Notes: generated from the letters alone by a model not told the origin. DNA of 45,460 bases from Blastococcus saxobsidens (GCF_010682065.1 NZ_JAAGWG010000035.1:1-45460), one strand, 5' to 3'. Numbered from the stretch's first letter, positions 33,865-44,422 are shown. A program made the numbers and translations.

Positions 33865-34791
33865 TCAGGTAAGGGACACGGCCAGCACCTTCCGCGTGCC
33901 GGGGCGGGCGCCGACGCTGCGCTTGAAGTGCGCGAGCCCGAAGTTGGGGCGCCCGTCCTTCTCGCTGGAGGGCCCCATGTCCAGCAGTCGCGCGCCGGTC
34001 CTCAGCGAGCGCTCGAGAAGCGTGTGCGCCAGCAGGTTCATCGGCGAACGCTGCAGCCCGTGCGCGGCGTCGTCGCCCCAGGCGACGAGCAGGTCCACGT
34101 CGGCCAGCACCCGGTAGACGACCGCCGCGGCCACCGGGCGGCCCTCGTACCGGAGCAGCCACAGGCGCACCCGGTCCGGGAACGCCGCCCGGGCCCGGGC
34201 CAGGTACTCGGCGGGCAGCCCCGGCGGACGGCCGTGCGCAGCGCGGTTCGCCGCCAGGATGGCGTGGCAGGCGGCGATCTCCTCCGCCGTCCCGGCCTCG
34301 GTCAGCTCGTAGGGCAGCGCCAGGTCCGCGCGCACGTCCCGTGCCCGCTTCTTGCCCAGGAGGGTCAGCAGGTCGCCGCCGGGACCGAGGGCGGCGAGGT
34401 CCACCACCTGGTTGAGGTCGCAGTGCTCGACCACGAGACCGGCCTGCAGCAGCGCGTACTCCAGCAGCGGTTCGGCCGCCGAGTACTCCAGGGGCCGGCA
34501 CCGGATCCGGACCTCCCGCACGCCGTCGGCACGCGCCCGGGCCAGCACGCCCTCGACCAGCCCGACGACGTCGTCGACCGTGGGGTCGTCCCGGACCAGG
34601 TCCGGCCCCCCGAACGGGGCGCTGTGCCCGGAGAGCAGCACCCCGTCGGAGAGCACGCCGGAGAGCACGCCCACCAGCCGGCCGTCGACCCGGTGCTCGT
34701 ACCGCCAGCGCTGCGCCTCCGGCACCTCGTTGAGGTCGTGGAACCGGGGGTCCCCGAACAACGCCCCGCCACCGTGCAACTGCTCCCCCAC
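33865..34791 (-). CDS. FemAB/GNAT-like acetyl- or aminoacyltransferase
   Basis: 308 residues from GTG 34791. It has two GNAT-like halves: an N-terminal region (QRWRYEHRVDGRLVGVLSGVLSDGVLLSGHSAPFGGP) and a C-terminal half with RLWLLRYEGRPVAAAVVYRVLADVDLLVAWGDDAAHGLQRSPMNLLAHTLLERSLRTGARLLDMG, as in FemAB-like proteins of glycan clusters. It could acylate a sugar or peptidoglycan precursor. It converges on the acetyltransferase gene (12 bp between stops) and is divergent from the ketoisomerase gene. The start is uncertain; TTGs downstream are alternatives. Confidence 0.7.
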   Translation of the reverse strand: MGEQLHGGGALFGDPRFHDLNEVPEAQRWRYEHRVDGRLVGVLSGVLSDGVLLSGHSAPFGGPDLVRDDPTVDDVVGLVEGVLARARADGVREVRIRCRPLEYSAAEPLLEYALLQAGLVVEHCDLNQVVDLAALGPGGDLLTLLGKKRARDVRADLALPYELTEAGTAEEIAACHAILAANRAAHGRPPGLPAEYLARARAAFPDRVRLWLLRYEGRPVAAAVVYRVLADVDLLVAWGDDAAHGLQRSPMNLLAHTLLERSLRTGARLLDMGPSSEKDGRPNFGLAHFKRSVGARPGTRKVLAVSLT

Positions 34792-34851
34792 CGACGCTCT
34801 CCCGTCACCCGATCCGTACCACTGATCCTGCCCCCTGCCGATGGAAGGACC

Positions 34852-35361
34852 GTGACGTCTCCCCTCGGTCCGCACCCCGACCGCCGATCCATGCACCCCG
34901 GCCGCCGGGTGTCCGACTGGAACCCGCTGCCCGAGGGCAACGGCGCCGGCTGCCGGATCGTGGAACTCCCCCGCGTGACCGACCCCCGCGGGAACCTCAC
35001 CTTCATCGAGGGCGGCTCGCAGATCCCGTTCGACGTCGCCCGGGTCTACTACCTCTACGACGTGCCGGGCGGGGAGTCGCGCGGTGGGCACGCGCACGAG
35101 AACCTGCAGCAGCTGATCATCGCCGCCGCGGGCAGCTTCGACGTCATCGTCACCGACGGCACCGATACGGCGCGCTTCCACCTCAACCGCTCCTACTACG
35201 GCCTGCTCCTCCCCCGGCTGACCTGGCGGGAGCTCGGCAACTTCTCCACCGGCAGCGTCTGCCTCGTCCTGGCCTCGCTGCCCTACAGCGAGGACGACTA
35301 CTACCGCGACTACGACGACTTCCTCGCCGCGCGGCGGACGGCCGACGGGGCGACCCGGTGA
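34852..35361 (+). CDS. QdtA/FdtA-type sugar 3,4-ketoisomerase
   Basis: 169 residues, a cupin. The active-site pair His80 and His82 is in SRGGHAHENLQQ, with IVELPRVTDPRGNLTFIEGG before it and YYRDYDDFL at the end, all typical of dTDP-4-dehydro-6-deoxyglucose 3,4-ketoisomerases. It moves the keto group from C4 to C3 so that a 3-aminotransferase can act. GTG 34852 with GGAAGGA upstream was chosen; ATG 34891 is possible. Product stereochemistry (Qui or Fuc series) cannot be read from the sequence. The stop overlaps the aminotransferase start (GTGA). Confidence 0.85.
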   Translation: MTSPLGPHPDRRSMHPGRRVSDWNPLPEGNGAGCRIVELPRVTDPRGNLTFIEGGSQIPFDVARVYYLYDVPGGESRGGHAHENLQQLIIAAAGSFDVIVTDGTDTARFHLNRSYYGLLLPRLTWRELGNFSTGSVCLVLASLPYSEDDYYRDYDDFLAARRTADGATR

Positions 35362-36479
35362 GCGGTGCTTCGACCGGGACCCGGGTGCCCTTCCTGGACC
35401 TGCGGGCCGTGCACGTCGAGCTCCGCGAGGAGCTCGCCGCCGCCGCGCTGCGGGTGCTCGACAGCGACCGGGTGCTGCTGGGGCCGGAGCTGGCGGCGTT
35501 CGAGCAGGAGTGGGCCCGGTTCACCGGTGCCGGGCACGCGGTCGGGGTCGGCAACGGCCTCGACGCGCTCACCCTGGGGCTGCGCGCCCTGGGCGTCGGC
35601 CCCGGCGACGAGGTGCTGGTCCCCTCGCACACCTTCGTCGCCACCTGGCTGGCCGTCGTGCACGCCGGCGGCACCCCGGTGTCCGTCGACGTCTCCCCGC
35701 TGACCGGCGCCTGGGAGGCCGACGCCGTCCAGGCGGCGGTGACCGCCCGGACCCGCGCCATGGTCCCGGTGCACCTGTACGGGCACCCGGTGGACCTCGA
35801 CCCGCTCCTCGACGTGGCCGCCCGGCACGGTCTGGCGGTCCTCGACGACGCCGCCCAGGCGCACGGCGCGACCTACCGTGGTCGTCCGCTCGGTGGGCTG
35901 ACCTCGGCCACCGCCTGGAGCTTCTACCCGGGCAAGAACCTGGGCGCGCTCGGCGACGGTGGCGCGGTGACCACGTCGGACGACGACGTCGCCCAGCGGC
36001 TGCGGTCGCTGCGCAACTACGGGTCCGCGGAGAAGTACGTGCACACGGAGATCGGCTGGAACAGCCGGCTCGACGAGCTCCAGGCCGCGCTGCTGTCGGT
36101 GAAGCTGCGCCGGCTGGACGAGCACAACGCCCGCCGCGCCGCGCTCGCGGCCCGGTACACCGAGCGGCTGGCGGGGTCGGCTCTGGTCCTGCCCACCACC
36201 GTCGAGCGGGCCACCGCGGTCTGGCACCTCTACGTCGTCCGCACGCCGCACCGGGCGGCGCTGCGCGACCACCTCGGCGCCCACGGCGTCGAGACGCTCG
36301 TGCACTACCCGGTGCCACCGCACCGGCAGCCCGCCTTCGCCGGCACGCCCGTCGCCGCGGCGTCCCTGCCGGGAGCCGACACCCTGGCCCGCGAGGTGCT
36401 CAGCCTCCCGATGGGCCCCCACCTGACCGAGGAGCAGCAGGACACCGTGATCGACGCGATCGAGAGCTTCCGGCCATGA
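35358..36479 (+). CDS. DegT/DnrJ/EryC1/StrS-type sugar aminotransferase
   Basis: 373 residues, a PLP enzyme. The Schiff-base lysine is Lys193 in SFYPGKNLGALGDGGA, with VLDDAAQAHGA (PLP-contact Asp) and GVGNGLDALTLGLRALGVGPGDEVLVPSHTF. Following the ketoisomerase with a 4-nt overlap, it is the expected QdtB/FdtB-type 3-aminotransferase giving a dTDP-3-amino-3,6-dideoxyhexose from a 3-keto sugar with glutamate. The specific sugar is inference. Confidence 0.9.
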   Translation: MSGASTGTRVPFLDLRAVHVELREELAAAALRVLDSDRVLLGPELAAFEQEWARFTGAGHAVGVGNGLDALTLGLRALGVGPGDEVLVPSHTFVATWLAVVHAGGTPVSVDVSPLTGAWEADAVQAAVTARTRAMVPVHLYGHPVDLDPLLDVAARHGLAVLDDAAQAHGATYRGRPLGGLTSATAWSFYPGKNLGALGDGGAVTTSDDDVAQRLRSLRNYGSAEKYVHTEIGWNSRLDELQAALLSVKLRRLDEHNARRAALAARYTERLAGSALVLPTTVERATAVWHLYVVRTPHRAALRDHLGAHGVETLVHYPVPPHRQPAFAGTPVAAASLPGADTLAREVLSLPMGPHLTEEQQDTVIDAIESFRP

Positions 36480-37830
36480 CCGACCCGCTGGTGAGCATCC
36501 TCGTCCCCACCTACAACGGCGAGCGCTTCCTGCGTGCGGCGCTGCGCTCCGCGCTGGACCAGAGCTACCGGTCGATCGAGGTGATCGTCGGCGACGACGC
36601 GTCCACCGACCGCACCGCCGCGATCCTGGCCGACGTCGCCGCCACCGACCCCCGGGTGCGGGTGGTCCGGCACGAGACGAACCTCGGCGGCTTCGGCAAC
36701 CCGGCCCGGCTCCTGGAGCTGGCGCAGGGCGAGTACGTGAAGTACCTCCTCCACGACGACGTGCTGGCCACCGACTGCGTCCGGGAACTGGTCCGCGGCA
36801 TGCAGGCGACCCCGGGCGCATCCATGGCGTTCTCCCGCCGGGTGGTCATCGGGGAGGACGGCCGGCCCATCCCCGGTGGGGAGTTCCCCGCGCTGCTCGA
36901 CCGTCCGGGCGCGATCGACGGCCGGGAGCTGGGGGACGGCGTCCTGGAGAACTGCAACAACGTCATCGGCGAGCTGACCACCGTCCTGTTCCGGCGGGAG
37001 GACGTCGACCCCGCCGAGCTGTGGCAGGTCGACGGCCGGCGGCTCGCGGTGCTCGGCGACCTGGCGCTGTGGCTGCGGCTGCTGGCCCGCGGGCCGGCGT
37101 TCTACACCCCGCGCGCGCTCAGCCGGTTCCGGGTGCACGGCGGCCAGAGCTCGAAGGACCCGCGGTCGCTGGCGCGCGGGCTGCGGGACTGGCCGCTGCT
37201 CATCGACTGGGCCACCCGCGCCGGCTTCCTGGCCGACCCCCAGCAGCAGCGGCGGGCCAACCTCAAGGCGCTGCTCATGGCCGCCGTCCGCACCGGCGAG
37301 CTCGGCGGCGGCCCCGAGGCCCAGGCGGTCCTCGAGGCCACCTTCCTCGCCACGGCGCGGCTCACCGAGCTCAACCGGCCCGACGCCGGCGACGACCTCC
37401 GTCCGCTGACCGTGCGGGCCCACGCCGGCCCCCTGTACGACCGGTTCGCCCAGGAGCTCGACGTCTGGTCGCAGCCGCTGCCGGTGGCCCTGGCCGCGCT
37501 GACGGCAACGACGCCGGACGCGGCCGAGGCGACCGCGCTGGTGGCGGCGTTCCGCGAGGTGCGCGAGGCCGGCGCGGCCGACCGGTTCCTGCTGGCCGTG
37601 GCACCGGAGCTCCTCGACGCGGCGGTCCCGCTGGTGGAGGCGGCGCTGGCCGAGGGCGACGACGTCGACGTGGAGCTCGTGCCCACCGACTCCCCCTCGA
37701 CCCTCCTGCGCGACGCCTGGCTGGCGGTGGCCCTGCGCGGGCAGACCTGGCACGGCGGTCGAGCGGAGGCCGTGTGGGCGGTCGATTCGTCGTGCGCCGA
37801 TGCGGGCGTTCGCAGTAGCGTGGCTCCCTG

Positions 37831-37831
<1 letters not shown>
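36476..37831 (+). CDS. family 2 glycosyltransferase with C-terminal extension
   Basis: 451 residues. The GT-A domain (1-about 230) has VSILVPTYNGERFLRAALRSAL, VIVGDDASTDRT and the metal-binding pair in YLLHDDVL, typical of GT2. The C-terminal 180 or so residues are Ala/Leu-rich and helical, with no recognised domain. It is probably cytoplasmic, using a nucleotide sugar, plausibly the 3-acylamino-deoxyhexose made by the neighbours. ATG 36476 overlaps the aminotransferase stop (ATGA), and its own stop TGA overlaps the gltA ATG by one base, so the gltA promoter sits inside its 3' end. Confidence 0.85.
37816..37821 (+). promoter_or_regulatory. candidate -10 box of gltA
   Basis: TAGCGT lies nine bases before ATG 37831, inside the end of the GT2 gene. 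A start near the codon would give a nearly leaderless transcript. gltA has no Shine-Dalgarno, only GGCTCC. Confidence 0.4.
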
Positions 37832-39132
<1,301 letters not shown>

Positions 39133-39144
39133 CCGACCTGCCTC

Positions 39145-39178
39145 CGGGCCGGGTGACCCTCCAGGGTCACCCGGCCCG
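39145..39178. terminator. gltA terminator hairpin
   Basis: CGGGCCGGGTGACCCT (39145-39160) and AGGGTCACCCGGCCCG (39163-39178) form a 16-bp perfect arm pair separated by two bases, 13 nt after the gltA stop. Confidence 0.85.
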
Positions 39179-39200
39179 TTGCGTGTCCCGGTGGGGTCCC

Positions 39201-39206
39201 TACGGT
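39201..39206 (+). promoter_or_regulatory. candidate -10 box
   Basis: TACGGT, 32 bp before ATG 39238 of the 63-residue gene; it gives a short leader holding GAGAGG. Confidence 0.3.
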
Positions 39207-39237
39207 GGATCCGCCCCCGCACTCGAGAGGACCGCGC

Positions 39238-39429
39238 ATGGCCGAGCTCCCCGGCGAGGACTTCCTCGTCCTGCCGCCCATGCCCTTGGCGACGGGCCAG
39301 CTGCTGGAGCCCGACGGCAGCGGACCGCCGGTCCGGATCACCAAGCTCGAGTTCGTCGTCTCCACCGAGGACGGCGAGGAGCTGCGCATCCCCCTCGTCG
39401 AGCGGCACGGCGCGTGGTGGGCGCCCTGA
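39238..39429 (+). CDS. 63-residue conserved-type hypothetical protein
   Basis: MAELPGEDFLVLPPMPLATG… is a short beta-rich protein with two acidic stretches (STEDGEELRI) and a C-terminal VERHGAWWAP. It has GAGAGG before ATG 39238, its own candidate -10 box, and the gltA terminator upstream, which supports a real gene. No family is recognised and no metal or membrane motif is present. Confidence 0.65.
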   Translation: MAELPGEDFLVLPPMPLATGQLLEPDGSGPPVRITKLEFVVSTEDGEELRIPLVERHGAWWAP

Positions 39430-39464
39430 GCCGGTAGCCCGGCCCCGTTCCCCGCCTCACCCCA

Positions 39465-39492
39465 GGTTCACCCCACCCCGGACGGGTGAACC
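39465..39492. promoter_or_regulatory. inverted repeat upstream of the NlpC-M15 gene
   Basis: GGTTCACCC (39465-39473) pairs with GGGTGAACC (39484-39492) around 10 bases. It lies between the 63-residue gene and the cell-wall protein gene, and may be an operator or a weak terminator. Confidence 0.4.
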
Positions 39493-39525
39493 CGTTCCGG
39501 AACGACTTCAAGCACCTCCCCCGGC

Positions 39526-41739
39526 GTGTCGATGGATGGTCGACAGCTTCTGTGCCCACGCGCACCAGGAGCCCCATCCGTAACGACGAGGACGCCCCGG
39601 GGGGACGCCGCAGTGCCTGCATCGCGTACGCCCGCGCGCGCGGCCTCCACCGGCCGTACCCGATCGACCCGCGGCGCCGGCCCGACCCGCGGTACCACCC
39701 CGTCCCGCGGCACGGCTGCCGCCCGTACCGCTCCGACCCGCAGCGCTCCCGCTGCCCGATCCGCCCCGGCACCCCGCACCACGGGCGCCGGGCGCGCCAC
39801 CGGCCGACCGCCCCTGACCCCGGCGGAGGCCACGGCACTTCGCGAGGCCATGGCGCTCCGGGAGGCGCTCGCCCTGCGCCAGGCCGCGGCCGCGCGCCCC
39901 GGCGTCACCGCCGAGCAGCTGGCCGCGGCCCGCGCGGCGGTCGCCGCACGGGCTCCCGGCGGAGCCCGCTCCTCCGGCGCGCCCTCGCGCGGGCGGGGTC
40001 GCCCGGCTCCCGGCCGCAAGGCGGTGCGCCGCGCCCCGGCGAAGCGCCGGACGAAGAGGATCCGCGCCGAGCGCACCGGCACTCCGTGGTCGACCCGGCT
40101 GGGCGTCGTCGCCACCAGCGCCCTGCTGCTGCCCGCCGTCCTGGCGATCATGCTGCCCACTCCGCAGCAGCCCGCCGGTCCCCTGGACACCACCACCCTG
40201 GCCCTGACCGCGCGCAGCTCCCTGCTCGAGCAGGCCGACGTCTACCGCCGGCTCGCCGAGGACGTCGACCGCCGGCGCGAGCGGCTGGCCGACGCGCGGG
40301 CCGCCGAGCAGGAGGCCCGCGAGCGGGTCGCCGGCCGGCAGCAGGCCGTCGGCGCGGACGCGGCCGCCCTCTACCGGTCCGGTCCCACCGATCGGCTCCC
40401 CGTGTTCGGCCTGGACATCCGGAACGCCGCAGCCGCCGAAGGCGTGCTCTACCAGCAGGCGCTGGCGGAGCGGTCCGAGCGCGAGCGGGAGAGCGCCGTC
40501 GCCCGCGCCGAGCGCACCGCCGCGTCCCTCGATGCCGCCGTCGCCCGCGTCTCGGCCGCCCGGGCCGCGCTCACCGACGCCGAGGACCGCGCGAACGCCG
40601 TCCTGGCCGGCATGCGGGCCGAGGTGGACCAGCTCGCCCCCGAGGTCTCCGGCGTGCTCGCCGGGCTGGGGACGATCCCGGTCGCGGGCGCGCAGCAGGC
40701 CCGCAACGAGCAGGCCATGCAGCGCTGGCGGGACTACCTGGCCAGGCTCACCGCCGGCGGCATCGCGCCGCCGCCCGCCGCGGAGCTCACCGACCTGGAC
40801 GACCTGCCGGCAGGGCTCTCCCCCGCCCTCGACGCCGACGGCAACCCCGTTCCCGGTGTCGTGTGGGCCATCATCGGCAGCGAGCCGGTCACCGTGCTGC
40901 CGGCCGAGACCGTTGCGGCGGTCAGCAACGCGCTCTCCCAACTGGGCAAGCCGTTCGTGGCCGGCACCGCCGGACCGGAGACCTACGACTGCGGTGGCTT
41001 CACCGCCGCCGCCTGGCTGATGGGCGGCCACGCCCTGCCCGGCACCCCCGCCGCGCAGTGGGCGTCGGGCGCCGCGGTGCCGCTGCGCGACCTGCAGATC
41101 GGCGACCTGGTGTTCTCCCCGGGCGGTGCGGACGTGGGGATCTACCTGGGCGACGGCGACGTCGTCGGCGCCTCGGCCGCCTCCTACCAGGTCGGCGTGC
41201 GTGCGATGGTGCCCGGCTCGGCCGCCGTCCGGGTTCCCCTGGCCGCACCGACGGAGGCCAACGCCCCGCTGCCCGCCGTCCGCGAGGGCGACTGCGGGGC
41301 GCCGCTGCCCGCACCCGGCCCGGTGAACCCGGCCTGGGGCGGCTGGTTGAACGGCCGCATCCCGGTGGAGGCGCTGTGCCGCCTCGGCGTCGCCGGGCAC
41401 GCGCTGCGCTGCGACGCCGCCGCGTCCTACGGCGCGCTGGCCGACGCGTACACCGCCGAGTTCGGGACACCGCTGTGCATCACCGATTCCTACCGTTCCT
41501 TCGGCGGGCAGGTGGCGGCGTTCTACGCCAAGCCGAAGCTGGCCGCCGTGCCCGGGACGTCCAACCACGGGTGGGCGCTGGCCGTGGACCTGTGCGGTGG
41601 CGTCAACGTCGCCTTCACCCCGCAGTGGAACTGGATGACGGCCAACGCGGCCCGGTTCGGGTTCGTCCAGCCCGACTGGGCGCGCCCCGGCGCGGAGAAG
41701 CCGGAACCGTGGCACTGGGAGTACGGCGTCATCTCCTGA
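39526..41739 (+). CDS. NlpC/P60-like and M15 (VanY-type) peptidoglycan protein
   Basis: 737 residues from GTG 39526 (later starts such as 39532 or 39613 are possible). The N-terminal 185 are Arg/Ala/Pro/Thr-rich and cytoplasmic. One membrane segment lies about 192-212. A coiled coil (about 225-400) precedes an NlpC/P60-like domain with Cys489 (ETYDCGGFTAAAW). At the usual catalytic His position (HVGIY) there is Asp536 (ADVGIYLG), so that domain may be inactive. The C-terminal M15 peptidase is intact: His681 and Asp688 (TSNHGWALAVDL), Glu727 and His730 (EPWHWEY). It should act on peptidoglycan stem peptides outside the cell. The NlpC part may bind wall or guide the M15 enzyme. Confidence 0.85.
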   Translation: MSMDGRQLLCPRAPGAPSVTTRTPRGDAAVPASRTPARAASTGRTRSTRGAGPTRGTTPSRGTAAARTAPTRSAPAARSAPAPRTTGAGRATGRPPLTPAEATALREAMALREALALRQAAAARPGVTAEQLAAARAAVAARAPGGARSSGAPSRGRGRPAPGRKAVRRAPAKRRTKRIRAERTGTPWSTRLGVVATSALLLPAVLAIMLPTPQQPAGPLDTTTLALTARSSLLEQADVYRRLAEDVDRRRERLADARAAEQEARERVAGRQQAVGADAAALYRSGPTDRLPVFGLDIRNAAAAEGVLYQQALAERSERERESAVARAERTAASLDAAVARVSAARAALTDAEDRANAVLAGMRAEVDQLAPEVSGVLAGLGTIPVAGAQQARNEQAMQRWRDYLARLTAGGIAPPPAAELTDLDDLPAGLSPALDADGNPVPGVVWAIIGSEPVTVLPAETVAAVSNALSQLGKPFVAGTAGPETYDCGGFTAAAWLMGGHALPGTPAAQWASGAAVPLRDLQIGDLVFSPGGADVGIYLGDGDVVGASAASYQVGVRAMVPGSAAVRVPLAAPTEANAPLPAVREGDCGAPLPAPGPVNPAWGGWLNGRIPVEALCRLGVAGHALRCDAAASYGALADAYTAEFGTPLCITDSYRSFGGQVAAFYAKPKLAAVPGTSNHGWALAVDLCGGVNVAFTPQWNWMTANAARFGFVQPDWARPGAEKPEPWHWEYGVIS

Positions 41740-41751
41740 CCGCATCGTCCT

Positions 41752-41764
41752 CCCGGTGACCGGG
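41752..41764. terminator. weak palindrome between convergent genes
   Basis: CCCGGTGACCGGG, a 6-bp stem around one base, sits between the converging NlpC-M15 and the unrecognised minus-strand gene. It is too short to be a confident terminator. Confidence 0.3.
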
Positions 41765-41766
41765 CC

Positions 41767-42528
41767 CTAGATCCAGGGCAGGTCGACGAGGCGGCGCCAC
41801 GGCAGCGTCACGCTCGGCTGACCCGCCTGGCCGGCCAGCCGCCGCGCCACGCCAGGTGAGGCGCAGACCACCGGCCGGTGCGGCGTGATCACCACGTGCA
41901 TGTCCGGGAGGGCCAGCCCGTCAGCGGCGATCCGGTGCAGCATCAGCTCCGGGGCGACGAGCGCGGTGGTGGCGAGCATCGGCACCCGGTGCGACCACAG
42001 CGCCAGCGGGCCCTCGATCCGGAGCTCGACGGGCACGTCGTGCGCGCGGCCGGTGGCGGCCGAGCGGATCCGGTGCAGCGCCACCGTGCGGGCGGCCGGC
42101 GACGGCGCCCAGGGCACGGCGAGCTGGCCCCGGGTGACCACCACCGTCCAGCCGACCGTGGTCTCCGCCGCGTCGGCCCAGTCCAGCGCCGCGACGCCGG
42201 TGGTGGCGGCGGCCTCGTCGGTGACCGGCCGGCGGGCCACCCAGGTGCGCAGCGCCGCCGTGATGCCGGCCGTCGTCGCGGTCACGCCCGCGCGGGTCAT
42301 GTCGTCGGCGAGGTCGACCAGCGGGACCACCTGGCTGCGCTCGTCCTCCTCCAGCCGGAGGACGGTGCCGGCGCCGGGGCGCCGGACCAGCCCGAGGTGC
42401 AGCCGGGGGGTGGCGAGGCAGGGCAGGAGCTCGACCGCCACGTCGTGCAGGTCGCCGACGTCCACGGGCGGGCGGAAACGGCGCACCAGCCGGGGCGAGG
42501 TCGCGCCGAACAGTCCCGAGGCCGTCAT
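41767..42528 (-). CDS. unrecognised protein, second of a coupled pair
   Basis: 253 residues of mixed alpha/beta character (LVRRFRPPVDVGDLHDVAVELLPCLATPRLHLGLVRR…ALDWADAAETTVGWTVVVTRGQ…PELMLHRIAADGLALPDMHVVITPHRPVV). There is no signal peptide, membrane segment or catalytic motif I can name. ATG 42528 overlaps the preceding gene's stop (ATGA), so it is translationally coupled to the 123-residue protein upstream. The two probably act together. Family unknown. Confidence 0.65.
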   Translation of the reverse strand: MTASGLFGATSPRLVRRFRPPVDVGDLHDVAVELLPCLATPRLHLGLVRRPGAGTVLRLEEDERSQVVPLVDLADDMTRAGVTATTAGITAALRTWVARRPVTDEAAATTGVAALDWADAAETTVGWTVVVTRGQLAVPWAPSPAARTVALHRIRSAATGRAHDVPVELRIEGPLALWSHRVPMLATTALVAPELMLHRIAADGLALPDMHVVITPHRPVVCASPGVARRLAGQAGQPSVTLPWRRLVDLPWI

Positions 42529-42896
42529 GCGCGACGGTCCCGGTCGCCCAGCAGGACGCGGACCGATTCGGGCAGTCCCGGCAGGGACAGCACGGCGGAC
42601 AGCTCGTCGGAGCTCAACCGCACCGGCAGCACGTCCTCGTCCCAGCCGGTGGCCAGGCGCACGCGCGCGGTCGACGCGGGCCAGATCGCCTCCCGGGCGG
42701 TGGCCACGTGCAGCTCGGTGAGGACGTCGTGGAGGTGGATGGTCGTCACCGGGTGGACCGACGGCTCGTCGAGTGCCGCACGGACCGTGCCGGCCAGCCG
42801 CTCGCGGGCGGTGGCGTCCAGCCAGTGCGGGATCATCGTCTGGGCGCCGGCGTCACCGGCGGGCAGCGCGCTCACCGGCCGCCGCCCCGGTACCAC
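42525..42896 (-). CDS. unrecognised protein, first of a coupled pair
   Basis: 123 residues, likely mainly helical, with DATARERLAGTVRAALDEPSVHPVTTIHLHDVLTELHVATAREAIW and a Leu-rich C-terminus (SSDELSAVLSLPGLPESVRVLLGD). GTG 42896 is the first start; an internal ATG is 20 codons later (IPHWLDATARE). It forms an operon with the 253-residue protein by a 4-nt overlap. No family recognised. It is divergent from the secreted propeller gene. Confidence 0.55.
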   Translation of the reverse strand: MVPGRRPVSALPAGDAGAQTMIPHWLDATARERLAGTVRAALDEPSVHPVTTIHLHDVLTELHVATAREAIWPASTARVRLATGWDEDVLPVRLSSDELSAVLSLPGLPESVRVLLGDRDRRA

Positions 42897-43123
42897 GACA
42901 CGCTTCCCGACGGCGCCTGCGCGGCAGAGCGGCAGGAACTCGGGCGCGGCGTCACGAGGTGGATATCGGCAGGCGCGGGGGCCGATGGACCCCTTCTCCG
43001 AGCCTTTTCCCAGCTTCGGGTCACGCCCGGCGCGTCCGCACCCCGCGACGACACCCGGCCCGTCGGCGTAACCCGTCGCCGATCGGCGCGTTCTCAGAGC
43101 GGATCCCAGGACCGGAGGCCCCC

Positions 43124-44419
43124 ATGCGCCGCACCGCCCCGCTCGTCGCCGCCCTCGCCCTCGCCTCGGTGCTCACCGCCGGCGGCACGTCGGCTGCCCG
43201 GCCCGGCCCGGCGGACCCGCCCGGGCAGGGCGGCGGGCTCCGGGACGTGATGTTCGTCGGGAACAACTGGGAGGGCACCGCGACCGTCGTCGACGCGGCC
43301 ACCCACCGGTCGATCCGGACGATCGGCACCATCCCCGACCGCGGGCAGCGGATGCTGGAGATCGTCACCCGGCCCGACCGGCTGGCCTTCTACCTGGCGA
43401 TCCGGCTCGGCGTCGGCGAGGGCCACGACCAGTTCACCGACGACATGTTCACCACCCACGACGGGCGGATGGTCGCCGTCAGCCGGCCCAGCTTCGCCGA
43501 CGTCGTCGGCATCGACCTGGCCTCCGGCGCCATCCGCTGGCGCTTCCCGATGGAGGGCTACCGGGCCGACCACATGGGGGTCTCGCCCGACGGGGAACGC
43601 CTGCTGGTCAGCGACTCGACGGCCAACAAGGTGCACGAGCTCGACATCCGCACCGGCACGAAGCTGCGGGAGTTCCCCAGCGGCGACACCCCGCACGAGA
43701 ACAACTACACCGCCGATGGCGAGCGGATCTTCCACGCCAGCATCGGGACGGTCTACACGCCGACGGACCGGCCGCTGTTCGACACCACCAAGGGCGAGCG
43801 GGTCTTCCAGATCGTGCGCAACGCCGACATGTCCATCGAGAACCGGTGGGACATGGGTCTGGAGCTCGCGGAGGCCGGCTACCCGGACATGAGCTCGGCG
43901 GTGCGCCCCATGGCCGTCGCCCCGGACGAGCGCTTCGTCTACCTGCAGGTGTCGTTCTTCCACGGCTGGATCGAGTTCGACACCCAGGCCGCCGACCCGG
44001 AGGTCACCTACGAGGGCGAGCCGACGGTCGGCGCCGTGACCCGCGTGGTCGACCTGCCCCGGCGGACCACGGAGCCCCGCGAGCTCTACGTCCTCGACTC
44101 CGCGCACCACGGACTGGCGATCGACCCCGAGGGCACCACGCTCTGCGCGGCCGGGACGATGGACGGCTACGCGGCCCTCGTCGACCGCGAGACCGAGGAG
44201 CACACGCTGGTCGACGTCGGGGAGAAGCCGTACTGGTCCACCAACGGCGTCCACGGCAACGAGTGCTGGGTGTCGGTGAGCGGCGAGGACGAGGTCGTCG
44301 TCATCGACTACGACACCGCCGCAGTGGTCGCCACCGTCCCGGTGGGCGACCACCCGCAGCGGGTGCGCGAGGGCGTCGTCGCCCAGGACGTCGTCAAGGC
44401 GTGGCGCAAGACCCGCTGA
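43124..44419 (+). CDS. secreted YncE/YVTN-like beta-propeller protein
   Basis: 431 residues with a signal peptide (MRRTAPLVAALALASVLTAGGTSA, cleavage near 24). Repeated blade motifs (DVMFVGNNWEGTATVVDAATH, GMVAVSRPSFADVVGIDLASG, HMGVSPDGERLLVSDSTANKVHELDI, ECWVSVSGEDEVVVIDYDTAAVVATVPVGDHPQRVREG) are typical of YVTN/YncE propellers, which are extracellular binding or quinohemoprotein-like proteins. No Cys motif for heme was seen. GGAGG at 43114-43118 precedes ATG 43124. The substrate is not known. Confidence 0.75.
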   Translation: MRRTAPLVAALALASVLTAGGTSAARPGPADPPGQGGGLRDVMFVGNNWEGTATVVDAATHRSIRTIGTIPDRGQRMLEIVTRPDRLAFYLAIRLGVGEGHDQFTDDMFTTHDGRMVAVSRPSFADVVGIDLASGAIRWRFPMEGYRADHMGVSPDGERLLVSDSTANKVHELDIRTGTKLREFPSGDTPHENNYTADGERIFHASIGTVYTPTDRPLFDTTKGERVFQIVRNADMSIENRWDMGLELAEAGYPDMSSAVRPMAVAPDERFVYLQVSFFHGWIEFDTQAADPEVTYEGEPTVGAVTRVVDLPRRTTEPRELYVLDSAHHGLAIDPEGTTLCAAGTMDGYAALVDRETEEHTLVDVGEKPYWSTNGVHGNECWVSVSGEDEVVVIDYDTAAVVATVPVGDHPQRVREGVVAQDVVKAWRKTR

Positions 44420-44422
44420 CCT

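Noticed and set aside
39608..39840. Periodic Arg/Thr/Ser/Ala-rich tract at the start of the NlpC-M15 protein as a possible DNA repeat.
   Set aside because: No fixed repeat unit; it is low-complexity coding sequence.
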